DNA of 64,000 nt, taken from positions 1 through 64,000 of the forward strand of contig NZ_SACP01000013.1 of NCBI RefSeq assembly GCF_004004555.2. Reading direction: 5' to 3'. The notes beneath the pieces were generated by a model, which did not search any database, was not told the origin of the DNA, and saw only the letters and a list, made by a program, of their open reading frames with translations. The translations under genes and the position numbers were made by a program. Below are positions 43,465 to 53,579 of this stretch, in pieces. This DNA is from Methylobacterium oryzihabitans. Its GTDB lineage: Bacteria > Pseudomonadota > Alphaproteobacteria > Rhizobiales > Beijerinckiaceae. Position 1 is the first letter of the stretch. The number at the start of each line of letters is the position of its first letter.

Positions 43465-44028
43465 ATGGCCACCCCCAGCTTCGACCTCGCCGACATCAAG
43501 CGGCGCATGCAGGGCGCGGTGAACGCCCTCAAGCACGATCTCGGTTCGCTCCGCACCGGACGCGCCACCCCCTCGCTCCTCGATCCGATCACGGTCGACG
43601 CCTACGGCGCCGCGATGTCGATGGCCCAGGTCGCCACCATCAGCGTGCCCGAGCCCCGGCTCCTCAGCGTCTCGGTCTGGGACCGCGGCATGGTGGCGGC
43701 GGTCGAGAAGGCGATCCGCGAATCCGATCTCGGCCTCAACCCGATGACCGAGGGTCAGACCATCCGCCTGCGCATCCCCGAGATGAACGAGCAGCGCCGC
43801 AAGGAGATGGTCAAGGTCGCGCACAAGTACACCGAGGAGGCCCGCGTCGCGGTCCGCCACGTCCGCCGCGACGGCCTCGACCTGCTCAAGAAGCTGGAGA
43901 AGGACGGCGCGATCAGCCAGGACGACGAGAAGCGTCAGGCCGATCAGGTCCAGAAGGCGACCGACCAGCACATCGCCGAGATCGACGGCGTTCTGGCCTC
44001 CAAGGAAAAGGAGATCATGCAGGTCTGA
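43465..44028 (+). CDS. frr: Ribosome recycling factor
   Basis: A 187-residue protein of usual size, with the three-helix bundle and hinge: [61 protein letters not shown]. It releases tRNA and mRNA from post-termination ribosomes with EF-G. Confidence 0.97.
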   Translation: MATPSFDLADIKRRMQGAVNALKHDLGSLRTGRATPSLLDPITVDAYGAAMSMAQVATISVPEPRLLSVSVWDRGMVAAVEKAIRESDLGLNPMTEGQTIRLRIPEMNEQRRKEMVKVAHKYTEEARVAVRHVRRDGLDLLKKLEKDGAISQDDEKRQADQVQKATDQHIAEIDGVLASKEKEIMQV

Positions 44029-44102
44029 GACGGCCGGCACGATCGAACGGGGCGAGGTGGCGTGCAGGAGGACGGGTCCGGACTGCACGGGGCGGAACGG
44101 GC

Positions 44103-44873
44103 ATGGCGGGCGACAGCAAGACGGCAACTCTCCTCGGCACGGCCGGGCCCGTTCCCGGCCGGCCGGTGCCGGCCCACGTCGCCATCATCATGGACGGCAA
44201 CGGCCGCTGGGCCTCCCGCCGCGGCCTGCCGCGGGTCGAGGGCCACCGCCGTGGGGTCGAGGCGGTGCGCGGCGCGGTGCGCTCGGCGATCCATTTCGGC
44301 ATCCCCTTCCTCACGGTCTACAGCTTCTCGTCGGAGAACTGGCGCCGGCCGGCGGCCGAGGTCGCCGACCTGATGGGCCTGCTCAAGCTGTTCGTGCGCC
44401 GCGACCTCGCCGAACTGCACGGCAACGGCGTGCGGGTGCGCATCATCGGCGACCGCGTCGGCCTGCCCCCCGACATTGAGGAGGTGCTGCGCGAGGCCGA
44501 GGAGCGCACCGCCCGCAACGCCCGCCTGTCGCTCCAGGTCGCGTTCAACTACGGCGGCCGCCAGGAGATCGTGCGCGCGGTGCGCAGCCTCGCCGCCGCG
44601 GTGGCGGAGGGGCGCCTCGCCCCCGGCGAGATCGACCTCGCGACGATCGCCGACGCCCTCGACACCAGCGGCATCCCCGATCCCGACCTCGTGATCCGCA
44701 CCTCCGGCGAGCAGCGGGTCTCGAACTTCCTCACCTGGCAGACCGCCTATTCGGAGTTCGTGTTCACGCCGGAGCTGTGGCCGGACTTCGACCACGCCGC
44801 CTTCGCGGCCGCGATCGGCGAGTACCAGAGCCGCGACCGCCGCTTCGGCGGCCTCGGCGCGCAGGCGGGCTGA
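44103..44873 (+). CDS. uppS: Undecaprenyl diphosphate synthase (cis-prenyltransferase)
   Basis: A 256-residue enzyme. It has [10 protein letters not shown] with the catalytic aspartate, [25 protein letters not shown], and the C-terminal region I to V motifs [24 protein letters not shown]. It makes C55 undecaprenyl diphosphate for peptidoglycan and O-antigen carriers. The stop overlaps the cdsA start (TGATG). Confidence 0.97.
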   Translation: MAGDSKTATLLGTAGPVPGRPVPAHVAIIMDGNGRWASRRGLPRVEGHRRGVEAVRGAVRSAIHFGIPFLTVYSFSSENWRRPAAEVADLMGLLKLFVRRDLAELHGNGVRVRIIGDRVGLPPDIEEVLREAEERTARNARLSLQVAFNYGGRQEIVRAVRSLAAAVAEGRLAPGEIDLATIADALDTSGIPDPDLVIRTSGEQRVSNFLTWQTAYSEFVFTPELWPDFDHAAFAAAIGEYQSRDRRFGGLGAQAG

Positions 44874-45742
44874 TGGCGGCCGGGGGCGGCAGCGGCCTGC
44901 GCGCGCCGGCGGGGCCCGGCGGCCGCCCGCCCTGGCCGGCGACCGAACTCGGGGTGCGGGCGGTCTCCGGGCTGGTGCTCGGCGTGCTCGTGCTGGCCGC
45001 CACCCTCACCGGCGGCTGGATGTTCGCGGCGGTCTGGCTCATCGCCGCGGTGGCGATCGTCGGCGAGTGGCTCGCCATGACCCGCACCGCCCCGCACCGG
45101 CTGCTGCTGGCGGTCGGCGCCGTGGCGCTCGCCGCGCTGACGGTCGGGACGCGGCTCGGCTGGCCCCCGTCCTGGCTCGCCGCCGGGCTCGCCGCAGGGT
45201 GCGCCGTGCTCGCGCTCGCGGCGCGGCCGCGCTCGGGGCGGCTGTGGGCGCCGCTCAGCCTCGCCAGCGCGGCGGTCGTCGCCCTGGTGCCGGTGCTGCT
45301 GCGCGACGATCCCCGCATCGGGCTCGCCGGCCCGCTCTGGCTGTTCGGCGTCGTCTGGACCTCCGACATCGCCGCCTACTTCACCGGCCGCAGCCTCGGC
45401 GGGCCGAAGCTGTGGCCGGCGGTGAGCCCGAAGAAGACGTGGTCGGGCTTCTGCGGCGGCCTCGTCGGTGCCACGCTGGTCGGCGGCGCCATCGCGGCCG
45501 GCGCGCGCCATCTCGGCGCCGCCGACGCCCTGCCGCTCGTCCCGGCGCTGGCGCTGTCGGCGCTGGGCTCGGTGCTGAGCCAGGGCGGCGACCTCGCCGA
45601 ATCCGCGCTTAAGCGCGCCTGCGGCGCCAAGGATTCCGGGCGCCTGATCCCCGGCCATGGCGGCGTGATGGACCGGCTCGACGGCTTCTGGGCGGTGGCG
45701 CTGCTCGCCGGCCTGATCCTGGCCCTCGCCCGCCTCGCCTGA
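44873..45742 (+). CDS. cdsA: Phosphatidate cytidylyltransferase
   Basis: A 289-residue polytopic membrane enzyme with about eight helices. The C-terminal CDP-alcohol-synthase signature SVLSQGGDLAESALKR to KDSGRLIPGHGGVMDRLDG is intact. It makes CDP-diacylglycerol for all phospholipids. A Gly/Pro-rich soluble start (residues 1-22) precedes the first helix. Translation is coupled to uppS. Confidence 0.95.
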   Translation: MAAGGGSGLRAPAGPGGRPPWPATELGVRAVSGLVLGVLVLAATLTGGWMFAAVWLIAAVAIVGEWLAMTRTAPHRLLLAVGAVALAALTVGTRLGWPPSWLAAGLAAGCAVLALAARPRSGRLWAPLSLASAAVVALVPVLLRDDPRIGLAGPLWLFGVVWTSDIAAYFTGRSLGGPKLWPAVSPKKTWSGFCGGLVGATLVGGAIAAGARHLGAADALPLVPALALSALGSVLSQGGDLAESALKRACGAKDSGRLIPGHGGVMDRLDGFWAVALLAGLILALARLA

Positions 45743-45769
45743 TCCCGCGCCCAACGAGGACCTGATCCC

Positions 45770-46933
45770 GTGACCCTCACCGTCTCCGTCCTGGGTGCGA
45801 CCGGCTCGATCGGCCGCTCCACCGCCGACCTCCTCGACCAGCACCGCGACCGGTTCCGGGTCGGCGCGGTCGCCGGCGGGCGCGACGCCGCCGCGCTGGC
45901 CCGGGTCGCGATCGACCTGAGGGCGCAGTTCGCCGCGCTCGCCGACCCGGCCGGCGGCCCCGCCCTCAAGGAGGCGCTCGCCGGCACCGGCATCGCCTCC
46001 GGCGCCGGCCCCTCGGCGGTGATCGAGGCGGCGACCCGCGAGGCCGACCTCGTGGTCGCGGCGGTGAGCGGGGCCGCGGGCCTCGCGCCCACCCACGCGG
46101 CGATCCGGCTCGGCCGCACGGTGGCGCTCGCCAACAAGGAGAGCCTCGTCTGCGCCGGCGCCGCCTTCATGCGCGACGCCGCCCGCTCCGGCGCCCGCAT
46201 CCTGCCGATGGATTCCGAGCACAGCGCGCTCGCCCAGGCGATCGGCGCCGGGCGGATCGAGGACGTCACCCGGATGACCATCACGGCGTCGGGCGGCCCG
46301 TTCCGCACCGCGCCGCGGGAGCGCATCGCCGCCGCGACCGCCGCCGAGGCGGCGGCGCACCCGACCTGGTCGATGGGGATGAAGATCAACATCGACTCGG
46401 CCACGATGATGAACAAGGGCCTGGAGCTGATCGAGGCCCACCACCTGTTCTCCGTCGAGCCCGAGCGCCTCGACGTCGTGGTGCATCCGCAATCGATCAT
46501 CCACGCCCTCGTGACCTGGCGCGACGGGGCGGTGACCGCCGAACTCTACCTGCCCGACATGCGGGTGCCGATCGTCCACTGCCTCGGCCTCGGCGAGCGC
46601 CTGAGCATCGCCCGCGGCCGCCCCCTCGACCTCGCCGCCACCGGCAGCCTCACCTTCGAGAAGCCGGACGAGGAGCGCTTCCCCTGCCTGCGCATCGCCA
46701 AGGCGGCGATGGCGGCGGGCGGCGCGCAGCCGACGGTGATGAACGCCGCCAACGAGATCGCGGTCGCGGCGTTCATCGCCGGGCGCATCGGCTTCTACGA
46801 CATCGCCGCCCTGGTCGAGCGCGCCTGCGAGCACCACGCCCCGCGCTTCCCCGACGCCCCGGCCGACGTCGACGAGGCCCTGGCGATCGACGCCGAGGTG
46901 CGGACCTGGTCGCAGGCCGCCCTCGCCGCCTGA
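45770..46933 (+). CDS. dxr: 1-deoxy-D-xylulose 5-phosphate reductoisomerase
   Basis: A 387-residue enzyme of the MEP isoprenoid pathway. It has the NADPH motif GATGSIGRST (about residues 8-17), ALANKESLVCAG, the metal-ligand block DSEHSALAQ, and SMGMKINIDSATMMNKGLELIEA. It starts at GTG 45770 after CGAGGA. It supplies IPP/DMAPP, used by uppS next door. A short hairpin (46936-46961) follows the stop. Confidence 0.97.
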   Translation: MTLTVSVLGATGSIGRSTADLLDQHRDRFRVGAVAGGRDAAALARVAIDLRAQFAALADPAGGPALKEALAGTGIASGAGPSAVIEAATREADLVVAAVSGAAGLAPTHAAIRLGRTVALANKESLVCAGAAFMRDAARSGARILPMDSEHSALAQAIGAGRIEDVTRMTITASGGPFRTAPRERIAAATAAEAAAHPTWSMGMKINIDSATMMNKGLELIEAHHLFSVEPERLDVVVHPQSIIHALVTWRDGAVTAELYLPDMRVPIVHCLGLGERLSIARGRPLDLAATGSLTFEKPDEERFPCLRIAKAAMAAGGAQPTVMNAANEIAVAAFIAGRIGFYDIAALVERACEHHAPRFPDAPADVDEALAIDAEVRTWSQAALAA

Positions 46934-47034
46934 TCGGCGCCCTGGCCCAACGGGCGCCGAGGCGCTAGGATCGCGGCTTTCCCGCGGGCGGAAGCGACCG
47001 AGAGGAGCCGGCGCGACGCCGGAAGACAATCAGG

Positions 47035-48192
47035 ATGGATTTCCTTGCTGCCCTGGGCGGCTACTCCACGAGCCTCCTCGGCTACGTGGTGCCGTTCCTG
47101 TTCGTGCTCACCATCGTGGTGTTCATCCACGAGCTCGGCCATTTTCTCGTCGGGCGCTGGTGCGGCGTGGGCGTGACGAGCTTCTCGATCGGCTTCGGGC
47201 CGGAGATCGCCGGGTTCTACGACCGGCGCGGCACGCGCTGGAAGATCTCGGCGATCCCCCTCGGCGGCTACGTCAAGTTCGTCGGCGACGCCAACGGCGC
47301 CAGCGTGCCCGATCCCGGCTCGATCGCCCGGATGGACCCGGCCGAGCGGGCGGCGAGCTTCCACACCAAGAGCGTGTGGAAGCGCATCGCCGTCGTGGCG
47401 GCCGGCCCGATCGCCAACTTCCTGCTCGCCATCGCGGTCTTCGCCGGCGCGATCTACGTCTCGGGCCGCTATGAGGTCTCGCCGCGGGTCTCGGCGGTGC
47501 AGCCGGGCAGCGCCGCCGAGCGCGCCGGCTTCCAGCCCGGTGACCTCGTCCTCTCCATCGACGGCGCGCCGGTGCGCAACTTCGCCGAGATGCAGCGCAC
47601 CGTCTCGGCGAGCGCCGGCGATTCCCTGGCGATCTCGGTCGAGCGCGGCGGCGTGCCGACCGCGCTGACCGCGGTGCCCGACAGCGTCGAGGAGAAGACG
47701 CCGTTCGGCACCCACCGCCTCGGCCGCCTCGGCATCCAGGGGCCGCGCGACCCCTCCGACGCCAAGCTCGTGCGCTACGGCCTCGTCGATTCGCTGACGA
47801 TCGGCGTGTCCGAGACCTACTACGTCGTCGAGCGCACCTTCGACTACCTCGGCAAGCTCGTCACCGGCCGGGAATCCGCCGACCAGCTCTCCGGGCCGAT
47901 GGGCATCGCCCGCGTCTCGGGCGAGGCCGCCAAGGTCGGCGGCATCGGCGCCCTGATCGGCCTGATCGCGGTGCTGTCGGTGTCGATCGGACTCATTAAC
48001 CTGTTTCCGGTGCCGCTCCTCGACGGCGGCCATCTTCTGTTCTACGCCATCGAGGTCGTCCGCGGCCGGCCGCTCAGCGAACGGGCGCAGGAGATCGGGT
48101 TCCGCATCGGCCTCGCCCTGGTGCTGATGCTGATGCTGTTCGCGACCTGGAACGACATCGTCCATCTCGGCACGTCGCTGCGGGGGACCTGA
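47035..48192 (+). CDS. rseP: Site-2 protease RseP (regulator of sigma-E-type stress response)
   Basis: A 385-residue intramembrane metalloprotease: zinc motif HELGH (H32-E33-x2-H36), one PDZ domain (about 130-215, SPRVSAVQPGSAAERAGFQPGD) and the second metal motif NLFPVPLLDGGHL near 320. One PDZ domain is usual in alphaproteobacteria, against two in E. coli. It cleaves anti-sigma factors and remnant signal peptides. It lies upstream of bamA, the common order. Confidence 0.95.
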   Translation: MDFLAALGGYSTSLLGYVVPFLFVLTIVVFIHELGHFLVGRWCGVGVTSFSIGFGPEIAGFYDRRGTRWKISAIPLGGYVKFVGDANGASVPDPGSIARMDPAERAASFHTKSVWKRIAVVAAGPIANFLLAIAVFAGAIYVSGRYEVSPRVSAVQPGSAAERAGFQPGDLVLSIDGAPVRNFAEMQRTVSASAGDSLAISVERGGVPTALTAVPDSVEEKTPFGTHRLGRLGIQGPRDPSDAKLVRYGLVDSLTIGVSETYYVVERTFDYLGKLVTGRESADQLSGPMGIARVSGEAAKVGGIGALIGLIAVLSVSIGLINLFPVPLLDGGHLLFYAIEVVRGRPLSERAQEIGFRIGLALVLMLMLFATWNDIVHLGTSLRGT

Positions 48193-48489
48193 CCCCCCTC
48201 CCCTCCCGACCGGCCGTTTCGCGCCGCCGCAGGCCCAGAATGGGAATGCGGCGGCGCTCGTCGTTTCAGGCCCCGCTCACCTTAAGCGTTGAAAAGCTTG
48301 GCCGTACCCCGTGACAGGAAGGCCACGTCCACGCAAAATCCCGGCAAGCCCGACCCCTCGGCGTTTGCGCTGCGGGGGAATCCCGATAGAAGCGGGCTGG
48401 GACCAGAAGAACGCCGTCCTCGCCCCAAAGCGAGGAACGACGATCCGCGGGTGCAAACCCGTATCGATAAGAATGAGACGGGCCATTTG

Positions 48490-51006
48490 ATGATGTCGAT
48501 GACGGGTAAGCGCCGGCGCGTGTCGGCCACGGGCGCCATAGTCATGGCAGCCGCTATGGTCGCCGGCGCAGCTCAGGCCCAGCAGATCGTCGTGCAGGGC
48601 AACAGCCGCATCGACGCCGACACCGTCCGCTCCTACGTGACCGGGGTCTCGCCCGAGGAGGCGCGCCGCAACCTGCTCGCCAGCGGGATGTTCTCGGACG
48701 CGCGGGTGTCGCAGAGCGGCGGCCGCACCGTCGTCAGCGTGCGCGAGAACAACACGATCAACCGCGTCGTCTTCGAGGGCAACAAGAAGGTCGAGAAGGG
48801 GACGCTGGAAGGCGTCGTCGAGGCCAAGTCCCGTGGCGGCTACAGCCCGGCGGTGGTCAACGCCGACCTCGAGCGCATCCGCGACGTCTATCGCCGCTTC
48901 GGCCGCGGGCAGGCCAAGGTCTCGGTCCGCACCGTCGACCTGCCGAACGGCCGCGTCGACGTCGTCTACACCATCGACGAGGGCGACAAGACCGGCATCA
49001 AGGAGATCCGGTTCAACGGCAACCAGGCCTATTCCGACGGCCGGCTGCGCGACCTGATGACCTCGTCGGAGATGAACCTCCTGAGCTTCATCAAGACCTC
49101 CGACGTCTACGATCCGGACCGCATCGCCAACGACCTCGACCTGATCCGGCGCTACTACCTTAAGAACGGCTACGCCGATTTCCGCGTCGTCTCCGCCGAC
49201 GCGAACTACGACGACGGCGCTGGCGGCTGGATCCTCACCATCACGGTCGAGGAAGGCCAGCAGTACCGCGTCGGCAACGTCGCGATCGATTCCCGCATCC
49301 CGGGCGTCGACGGCACGGTGCTGCGCGACGACCTGCGCACCGATGTCGGCGACGTCTACAACGCCGAGGACGTCGAGCGCACGCTGACCAAGGTCACGAC
49401 CGAGGTCGCCAAGCGCGGCTATCCCTTCGCCCAGGTCCGCCCGACCGGCGAGCGCGACCGCGCCACCGGCACCGTCTCCCTCGGCTACATCGTCGAGGAC
49501 GGCCCGCGGGTCTACATCGAGCGCATCAACGTGCGCGGCAACACCCGCACCCGCGACTACGTCGTGCGGCGCGAACTCGACATCACCGAGGGCGATGCCT
49601 ACAACCGCGTCCTCGTCGACCGGGCCGAGCGGCGCCTGAACGGCCTCGGCTTCTTCAAGAAGGTCCGGTTCTCCAACGAGCCGGGCTCCGCCCCCGACCG
49701 CGTCGTCGTCAACATCGACGTCGAGGATCAACCGACCGGCTCGTTCTCGGTCGCCGGCGGCTACTCGACCGCCGACGGCATCATCGGCGAGGTCTCGGTC
49801 TCGGAATCGAACTTCCTCGGCCGCGGCCAGTACGTCCGCGTCGCCGGTTCGGCCGGCCAGTACACCCGCGGCATCGACTTCTCGTTCACCGAGCCGTACT
49901 TCCTCGGCTACCGCCTCGCTGCCGGCTTCGACGTCTTCAACAAGTACAGCGACCTGACCCGCTACTCGCGCTACGTCACCGACGTGGTGGGCGGCCAGCT
50001 CCGCCTCGGCCTGCCGATCACCGAGGAGTTCGGCGTCACCCTGCGCTACTCGCTGTACAACACCGACCTGAAGATCCCGAACACGCTCAAGCGGCCCTAC
50101 AACGACTGCTCGGCGCCGATCCCGGGCTACACCGCGATCTATCCGGGCGGCACGGTCATCAATGGCCAGAACGTCGGCGGCCTGTCGCAGTATCCGGGCT
50201 GCGCCTATGACGGCGAGGCGTCGATCGCGCTCAAGGAGGCGGTCGGCTCGACCCTGACCTCGCTCGCCGGCCTGACGCTCGCCTACTCGACCCTCGACAA
50301 TCTGCAGCTGCCGCGCAACGGCTTCTACGGCGAAGTCAAGCCTGAATTCGCCGGCATCGGCGGCGACTCGAAGTTCTTCCGCGTGACCGGCGAGGCCCGG
50401 TACTACAAGGAGTTGTGGGAGGACGTCGTCGGGTTCGTGAAGTTCCAGGGCGGCCACGTCGAGCCGACCGACCGCAACCTGCGCGTCACCGACCAGTTCT
50501 TCCTCGGCCCGTCGCTGGTGCGCGGCTTCGCTCCGAACGGCATCGGCCCGCGCGACATCGGCATCGGCGATTCCCGCTCCAACGCGCTGGGCGGCACGAC
50601 CTATGTCGGCGCCTCGGTCGAAGTGCAGTTCCCGATCTGGGGCCTGCCGCGCGACCTCGGCCTGAAGGGCGCGGTCTTCGCCGACGCCGGTACGCTGTTC
50701 GGCTACAAGGCCCGCCGCACCTTCGACGTCAACGGCGACGGGTTCATCAACGGTTTCAGCCCGTCCGGCTCGTGCAACTTCAGCGCCTACACGATCGGCG
50801 TCGAGCCGGAATGCGTGAACGTCCGCGACAGCGCCAAGATCCGCTCGTCGGTCGGCGCCTCGATCCTGTGGAACTCCCCGCTGGGCCCGATCCGCTTCGA
50901 CTACGCCTACGCCCTGACCAAGGACGAGGGCGTGTTCGACGGCGTCGGCCGGGTCGGCAAGGACCAGACCCAGGCGTTCCGCTTCTCGGGCGGCTCGCGC
51001 TTCTGA
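48490..51006 (+). CDS. bamA: Outer-membrane protein assembly factor BamA
   Basis: An 838-residue protein. A signal peptide (residues 1-30, AAAMVAGAAQAQQ), five POTRA domains (about 31-430, with NRVVFEGNKKVEKGTLE, IKEIRFNGNQAYSDGRL and YIERINVRGNTRTRDYVVRREL) and a 16-strand barrel with the RGF-type loop SLVRGFAPNGIGPRD lead to a terminal aromatic residue (FSGGSRF). It inserts beta-barrel proteins. ATG 48490 is chosen because it gives a proper signal peptide. A strong terminator follows. Confidence 0.97.
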   Translation: MMSMTGKRRRVSATGAIVMAAAMVAGAAQAQQIVVQGNSRIDADTVRSYVTGVSPEEARRNLLASGMFSDARVSQSGGRTVVSVRENNTINRVVFEGNKKVEKGTLEGVVEAKSRGGYSPAVVNADLERIRDVYRRFGRGQAKVSVRTVDLPNGRVDVVYTIDEGDKTGIKEIRFNGNQAYSDGRLRDLMTSSEMNLLSFIKTSDVYDPDRIANDLDLIRRYYLKNGYADFRVVSADANYDDGAGGWILTITVEEGQQYRVGNVAIDSRIPGVDGTVLRDDLRTDVGDVYNAEDVERTLTKVTTEVAKRGYPFAQVRPTGERDRATGTVSLGYIVEDGPRVYIERINVRGNTRTRDYVVRRELDITEGDAYNRVLVDRAERRLNGLGFFKKVRFSNEPGSAPDRVVVNIDVEDQPTGSFSVAGGYSTADGIIGEVSVSESNFLGRGQYVRVAGSAGQYTRGIDFSFTEPYFLGYRLAAGFDVFNKYSDLTRYSRYVTDVVGGQLRLGLPITEEFGVTLRYSLYNTDLKIPNTLKRPYNDCSAPIPGYTAIYPGGTVINGQNVGGLSQYPGCAYDGEASIALKEAVGSTLTSLAGLTLAYSTLDNLQLPRNGFYGEVKPEFAGIGGDSKFFRVTGEARYYKELWEDVVGFVKFQGGHVEPTDRNLRVTDQFFLGPSLVRGFAPNGIGPRDIGIGDSRSNALGGTTYVGASVEVQFPIWGLPRDLGLKGAVFADAGTLFGYKARRTFDVNGDGFINGFSPSGSCNFSAYTIGVEPECVNVRDSAKIRSSVGASILWNSPLGPIRFDYAYALTKDEGVFDGVGRVGKDQTQAFRFSGGSRF

Positions 51007-51031
51007 CGCCATCACCCACGGACATCGCCGG

Positions 51032-51064
51032 GCCGGCTCCTCGCGGAGCCGGCTCTTTTCGTTT
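51032..51064 (+). terminator. Rho-independent terminator after bamA
   Basis: A 9-bp stem GCCGGCTCC/GGAGCCGGC with loop TCGC (51041-51044) is followed by TCTTTTCGTTT. It separates bamA from the lpxD-led lipid A genes. Confidence 0.85.
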
Positions 51065-51124
51065 GTGCCGCCGGACCCGAGCCGCTAGTGCGGGCGCCTC
51101 CCTTCCGGCGTCCCGGGTTGCCCC

Positions 51125-52183
51125 ATGTCAGAACCGGTCTTCTTTCCCCGCGGGGGCGCCCTGACCCTGCGCGCCGTCGCCGAGATTGCCGGCGCCGCCC
51201 TGCCGGAGGGCATCGACGGGGAGACGCCGATCCACGGCACGGCGCCCCTGGAGAGCGCCGGTCCCGACGACCTCGCCTACATGGACAACGCCCGGTACGG
51301 CGAGGCCCTGGCCGCGACCCGGGCCCGGGCCTGCCTGATCTCGCCGCGCTTCGCCGGGCGGGTGCCCGAGGGGGTCGTCGCCCTGGTCACCCGCGAGCCG
51401 TATCGCGGCTTCGCCCGGGTGCTGGCCCGGCTGTTTCCGAGCGCCGCCCGGCCGACCTCGCTGTTTGGCGCCACCGGCGTCTCGCCCGGCTCCTTCGTCC
51501 ACCCCTCGGCCCGGCTCGAACCCGGCGTGGTGGTCGATCCCGGCGTCGTGGTCGGGCCCGGCGCCGAGATCGGGGCCGAGACCGTGCTCGCCGCCGGCTG
51601 CGTCGTCGGGCCGGAGGTCCGCATCGGGCGCGGCTGCGCGGTCGGCCCGGGCGCCTCGGTGCTGCACGCGCTCGTCGGCAACCGGGTCATCATCCATGGC
51701 GGCGCCCGCATCGGCCAGGACGGGTTCGGCTTCGCCATGGGGGCGGGCGGGCACCTGAAGGTGCCGCAGGTCGGCCGGGTCATCGTCCAGGACGACGTCG
51801 AGATCGGCGCCAACACCACGATCGACCGCGGCGCCAGCCGCGACACGGTGATCGGCGAGGGTACCAAGATCGACAACCTCGTGCAGATCGCCCACAACGT
51901 CGTGATCGGCCGCCACTGCGTGATCGTCGCCCAGGTCGGCATCTCGGGCTCGACCACCCTGGAGGACTACGTCGTCCTCGGCGGGCAGGTCGGGGTCGTC
52001 GGCCACCTGCGCATCGGCATGGGCTCGCAGATCGCCGGGTCGAGCAACGTCAACAAGGACGTGCCGCCGGGCTCCCGCTGGGGCGGCACGCCGGCCAAGC
52101 CCGTGCGCGAGTGGTTCCGCGAGATCACCACCCTCAAGACGCTGGCCGCCCGCAGCCGGGCAGGCGGCGACGAGGCCGAGTAG
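51125..52183 (+). CDS. lpxD: UDP-3-O-acylglucosamine N-acyltransferase LpxD
   Basis: A 352-residue enzyme. An N-terminal uridine-binding domain (about 1-105) is followed by a left-handed parallel beta-helix of hexapeptide repeats (about 108-290), with catalytic histidine in [16 protein letters not shown] and the acyl-carrier groove [11 protein letters not shown]. It adds the second hydroxyacyl chain in lipid A synthesis. A small hairpin between lpxD and fabZ (about 52206-52230) may attenuate. Confidence 0.96.
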   Translation: MSEPVFFPRGGALTLRAVAEIAGAALPEGIDGETPIHGTAPLESAGPDDLAYMDNARYGEALAATRARACLISPRFAGRVPEGVVALVTREPYRGFARVLARLFPSAARPTSLFGATGVSPGSFVHPSARLEPGVVVDPGVVVGPGAEIGAETVLAAGCVVGPEVRIGRGCAVGPGASVLHALVGNRVIIHGGARIGQDGFGFAMGAGGHLKVPQVGRVIVQDDVEIGANTTIDRGASRDTVIGEGTKIDNLVQIAHNVVIGRHCVIVAQVGISGSTTLEDYVVLGGQVGVVGHLRIGMGSQIAGSSNVNKDVPPGSRWGGTPAKPVREWFREITTLKTLAARSRAGGDEAE

Positions 52184-52308
52184 CCACCCGCCCCGCTCCC
52201 GCCGCAAAGCCCTTGCATCGCCGGGCTTTCTCGCCAAAGACGGCGCCACATCCACGACCGGGCGGCCGCCCAGCGCCGGCTCCCGATGCCGCCAGGGAGC
52301 CCTCACCG

Positions 52309-52773
52309 ATGACCGACAAGCCTGCCGAGCTCGGCGCCGCCGACATTCAGCGGGTGATGGAGCTGCTGCCGCACCGTTACCCGTTCCTGATGGTCGACCG
52401 GATCATCGCGATCGACGGCGACGACAGCTGCATCGGCATCAAGAACGTCACGTTCAACGAGCCGCAATTCACCGGCCACTTCCCGTCCGCGCCGGTCTTT
52501 CCCGGCGTGCTGCTGATCGAGGGCATGGCGCAGACCGCCGGCGCGATCTGCTGCGCCCACAAGCTCGCGGGCGAGGCCAAGCCGAGCAAGGTCTTCTTCA
52601 TGACCATCGACAAGGCCAAGTTCCGCAAGCCGGTCGTGCCCGGCGACCGGGTCGAGTACCATATGAAGAAGATCACGAACCGCCGCTTCATGTGGTGGTT
52701 CCGGGGCGAGGCGAAGGTCGACGGCGTGCTGGTGGCCGAGGCCGAGATCGGCGCGATGCTGGTGACCGAATGA
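52309..52773 (+). CDS. fabZ: (3R)-hydroxyacyl-ACP dehydratase FabZ
   Basis: A 154-residue hotdog-fold enzyme with [13 protein letters not shown], the catalytic histidine in [15 protein letters not shown] and the glutamate in [10 protein letters not shown]. It dehydrates hydroxyacyl-ACP in fatty-acid synthesis, competing with LpxA/LpxD for the same substrate; hence the cluster. The stop overlaps the lpxA start (ATGA). Confidence 0.96.
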   Translation: MTDKPAELGAADIQRVMELLPHRYPFLMVDRIIAIDGDDSCIGIKNVTFNEPQFTGHFPSAPVFPGVLLIEGMAQTAGAICCAHKLAGEAKPSKVFFMTIDKAKFRKPVVPGDRVEYHMKKITNRRFMWWFRGEAKVDGVLVAEAEIGAMLVTE

Positions 52774-53579
52774 GCGGGGCGCGCATCCATCCGAGCGCGG
52801 TGGTCGAGGACGGCGCGGTCGTCGGCGACGGCGCGGTAATCGGCCCGTTCTGCCATGTCGGCCCGGAGGCCGTCCTCGGCGAGGGGGTCGAGCTCGTCGG
52901 CCACGTCGTGGTGGCCGGGCGCACGACGATCGGCCCGCGCACGAAGGTCTATCCCTTCGCCTCCCTCGGCCATCCGCCGCAGGACCTGAAGTACCGCGGC
53001 GAGCCCTCGACGCTGGCGGTCGGCGCCGACTGCCTCGTCCGCGAGGGCGTGACGATGAATCCCGGCACCGCCGGCGGCGGGCTGGAGACGGTGGTGGGCG
53101 ATGCCTGCGCCTTCCTCGCCAACAGCCATGTCGGGCACGATTGCCGCGTCGGCAGCCACGTCGTGTTCTCCAACAACGTGATGCTGGCCGGGCATTGCAG
53201 CGTCGGCGACTACGCGATCCTCGGCGGCGGCGCGGCGGTGATCCAGTTCGCCCGGGTCGGCGCCCACGCCTTCGTCGGCGGGCTCTCGGGCCTGGAGAAC
53301 GACCTGATCCCCTACGGCATGGCGATGGGCAACCGCGCCAGCCTGTCGGGCCTCAACATCATCGGGCTCCAGCGCCGCGGCTTCTCCCGCGAGACGATCC
53401 ACGCCCTGCGCCGCGCCTACCGGCTGCTCTTCGCCCAGGAAGGCACGCTGATGGAGCGGGTCGAGGACGTGGCGGCGGAGTTCGACCAGCACCCGGTGGT
53501 GCAGGAGATCCTCGCCTTCATCCGCGTGGGGGGCAAGCGGTCGGTCTGCACCCCACGCGAGGCGCCGGGCGCCGCCTGA
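52770..53579 (+). CDS. lpxA: UDP-N-acetylglucosamine O-acyltransferase LpxA
   Basis: A 269-residue beta-helix protein with hexapeptide repeats from residue 5 ([20 protein letters not shown]), the catalytic histidine in [11 protein letters not shown], a [18 protein letters not shown] turn and a C-terminal helical domain. First step of lipid A synthesis. Translation is coupled to fabZ and to lpxI (TGATG). Confidence 0.97.
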   Translation: MSGARIHPSAVVEDGAVVGDGAVIGPFCHVGPEAVLGEGVELVGHVVVAGRTTIGPRTKVYPFASLGHPPQDLKYRGEPSTLAVGADCLVREGVTMNPGTAGGGLETVVGDACAFLANSHVGHDCRVGSHVVFSNNVMLAGHCSVGDYAILGGGAAVIQFARVGAHAFVGGLSGLENDLIPYGMAMGNRASLSGLNIIGLQRRGFSRETIHALRRAYRLLFAQEGTLMERVEDVAAEFDQHPVVQEILAFIRVGGKRSVCTPREAPGAA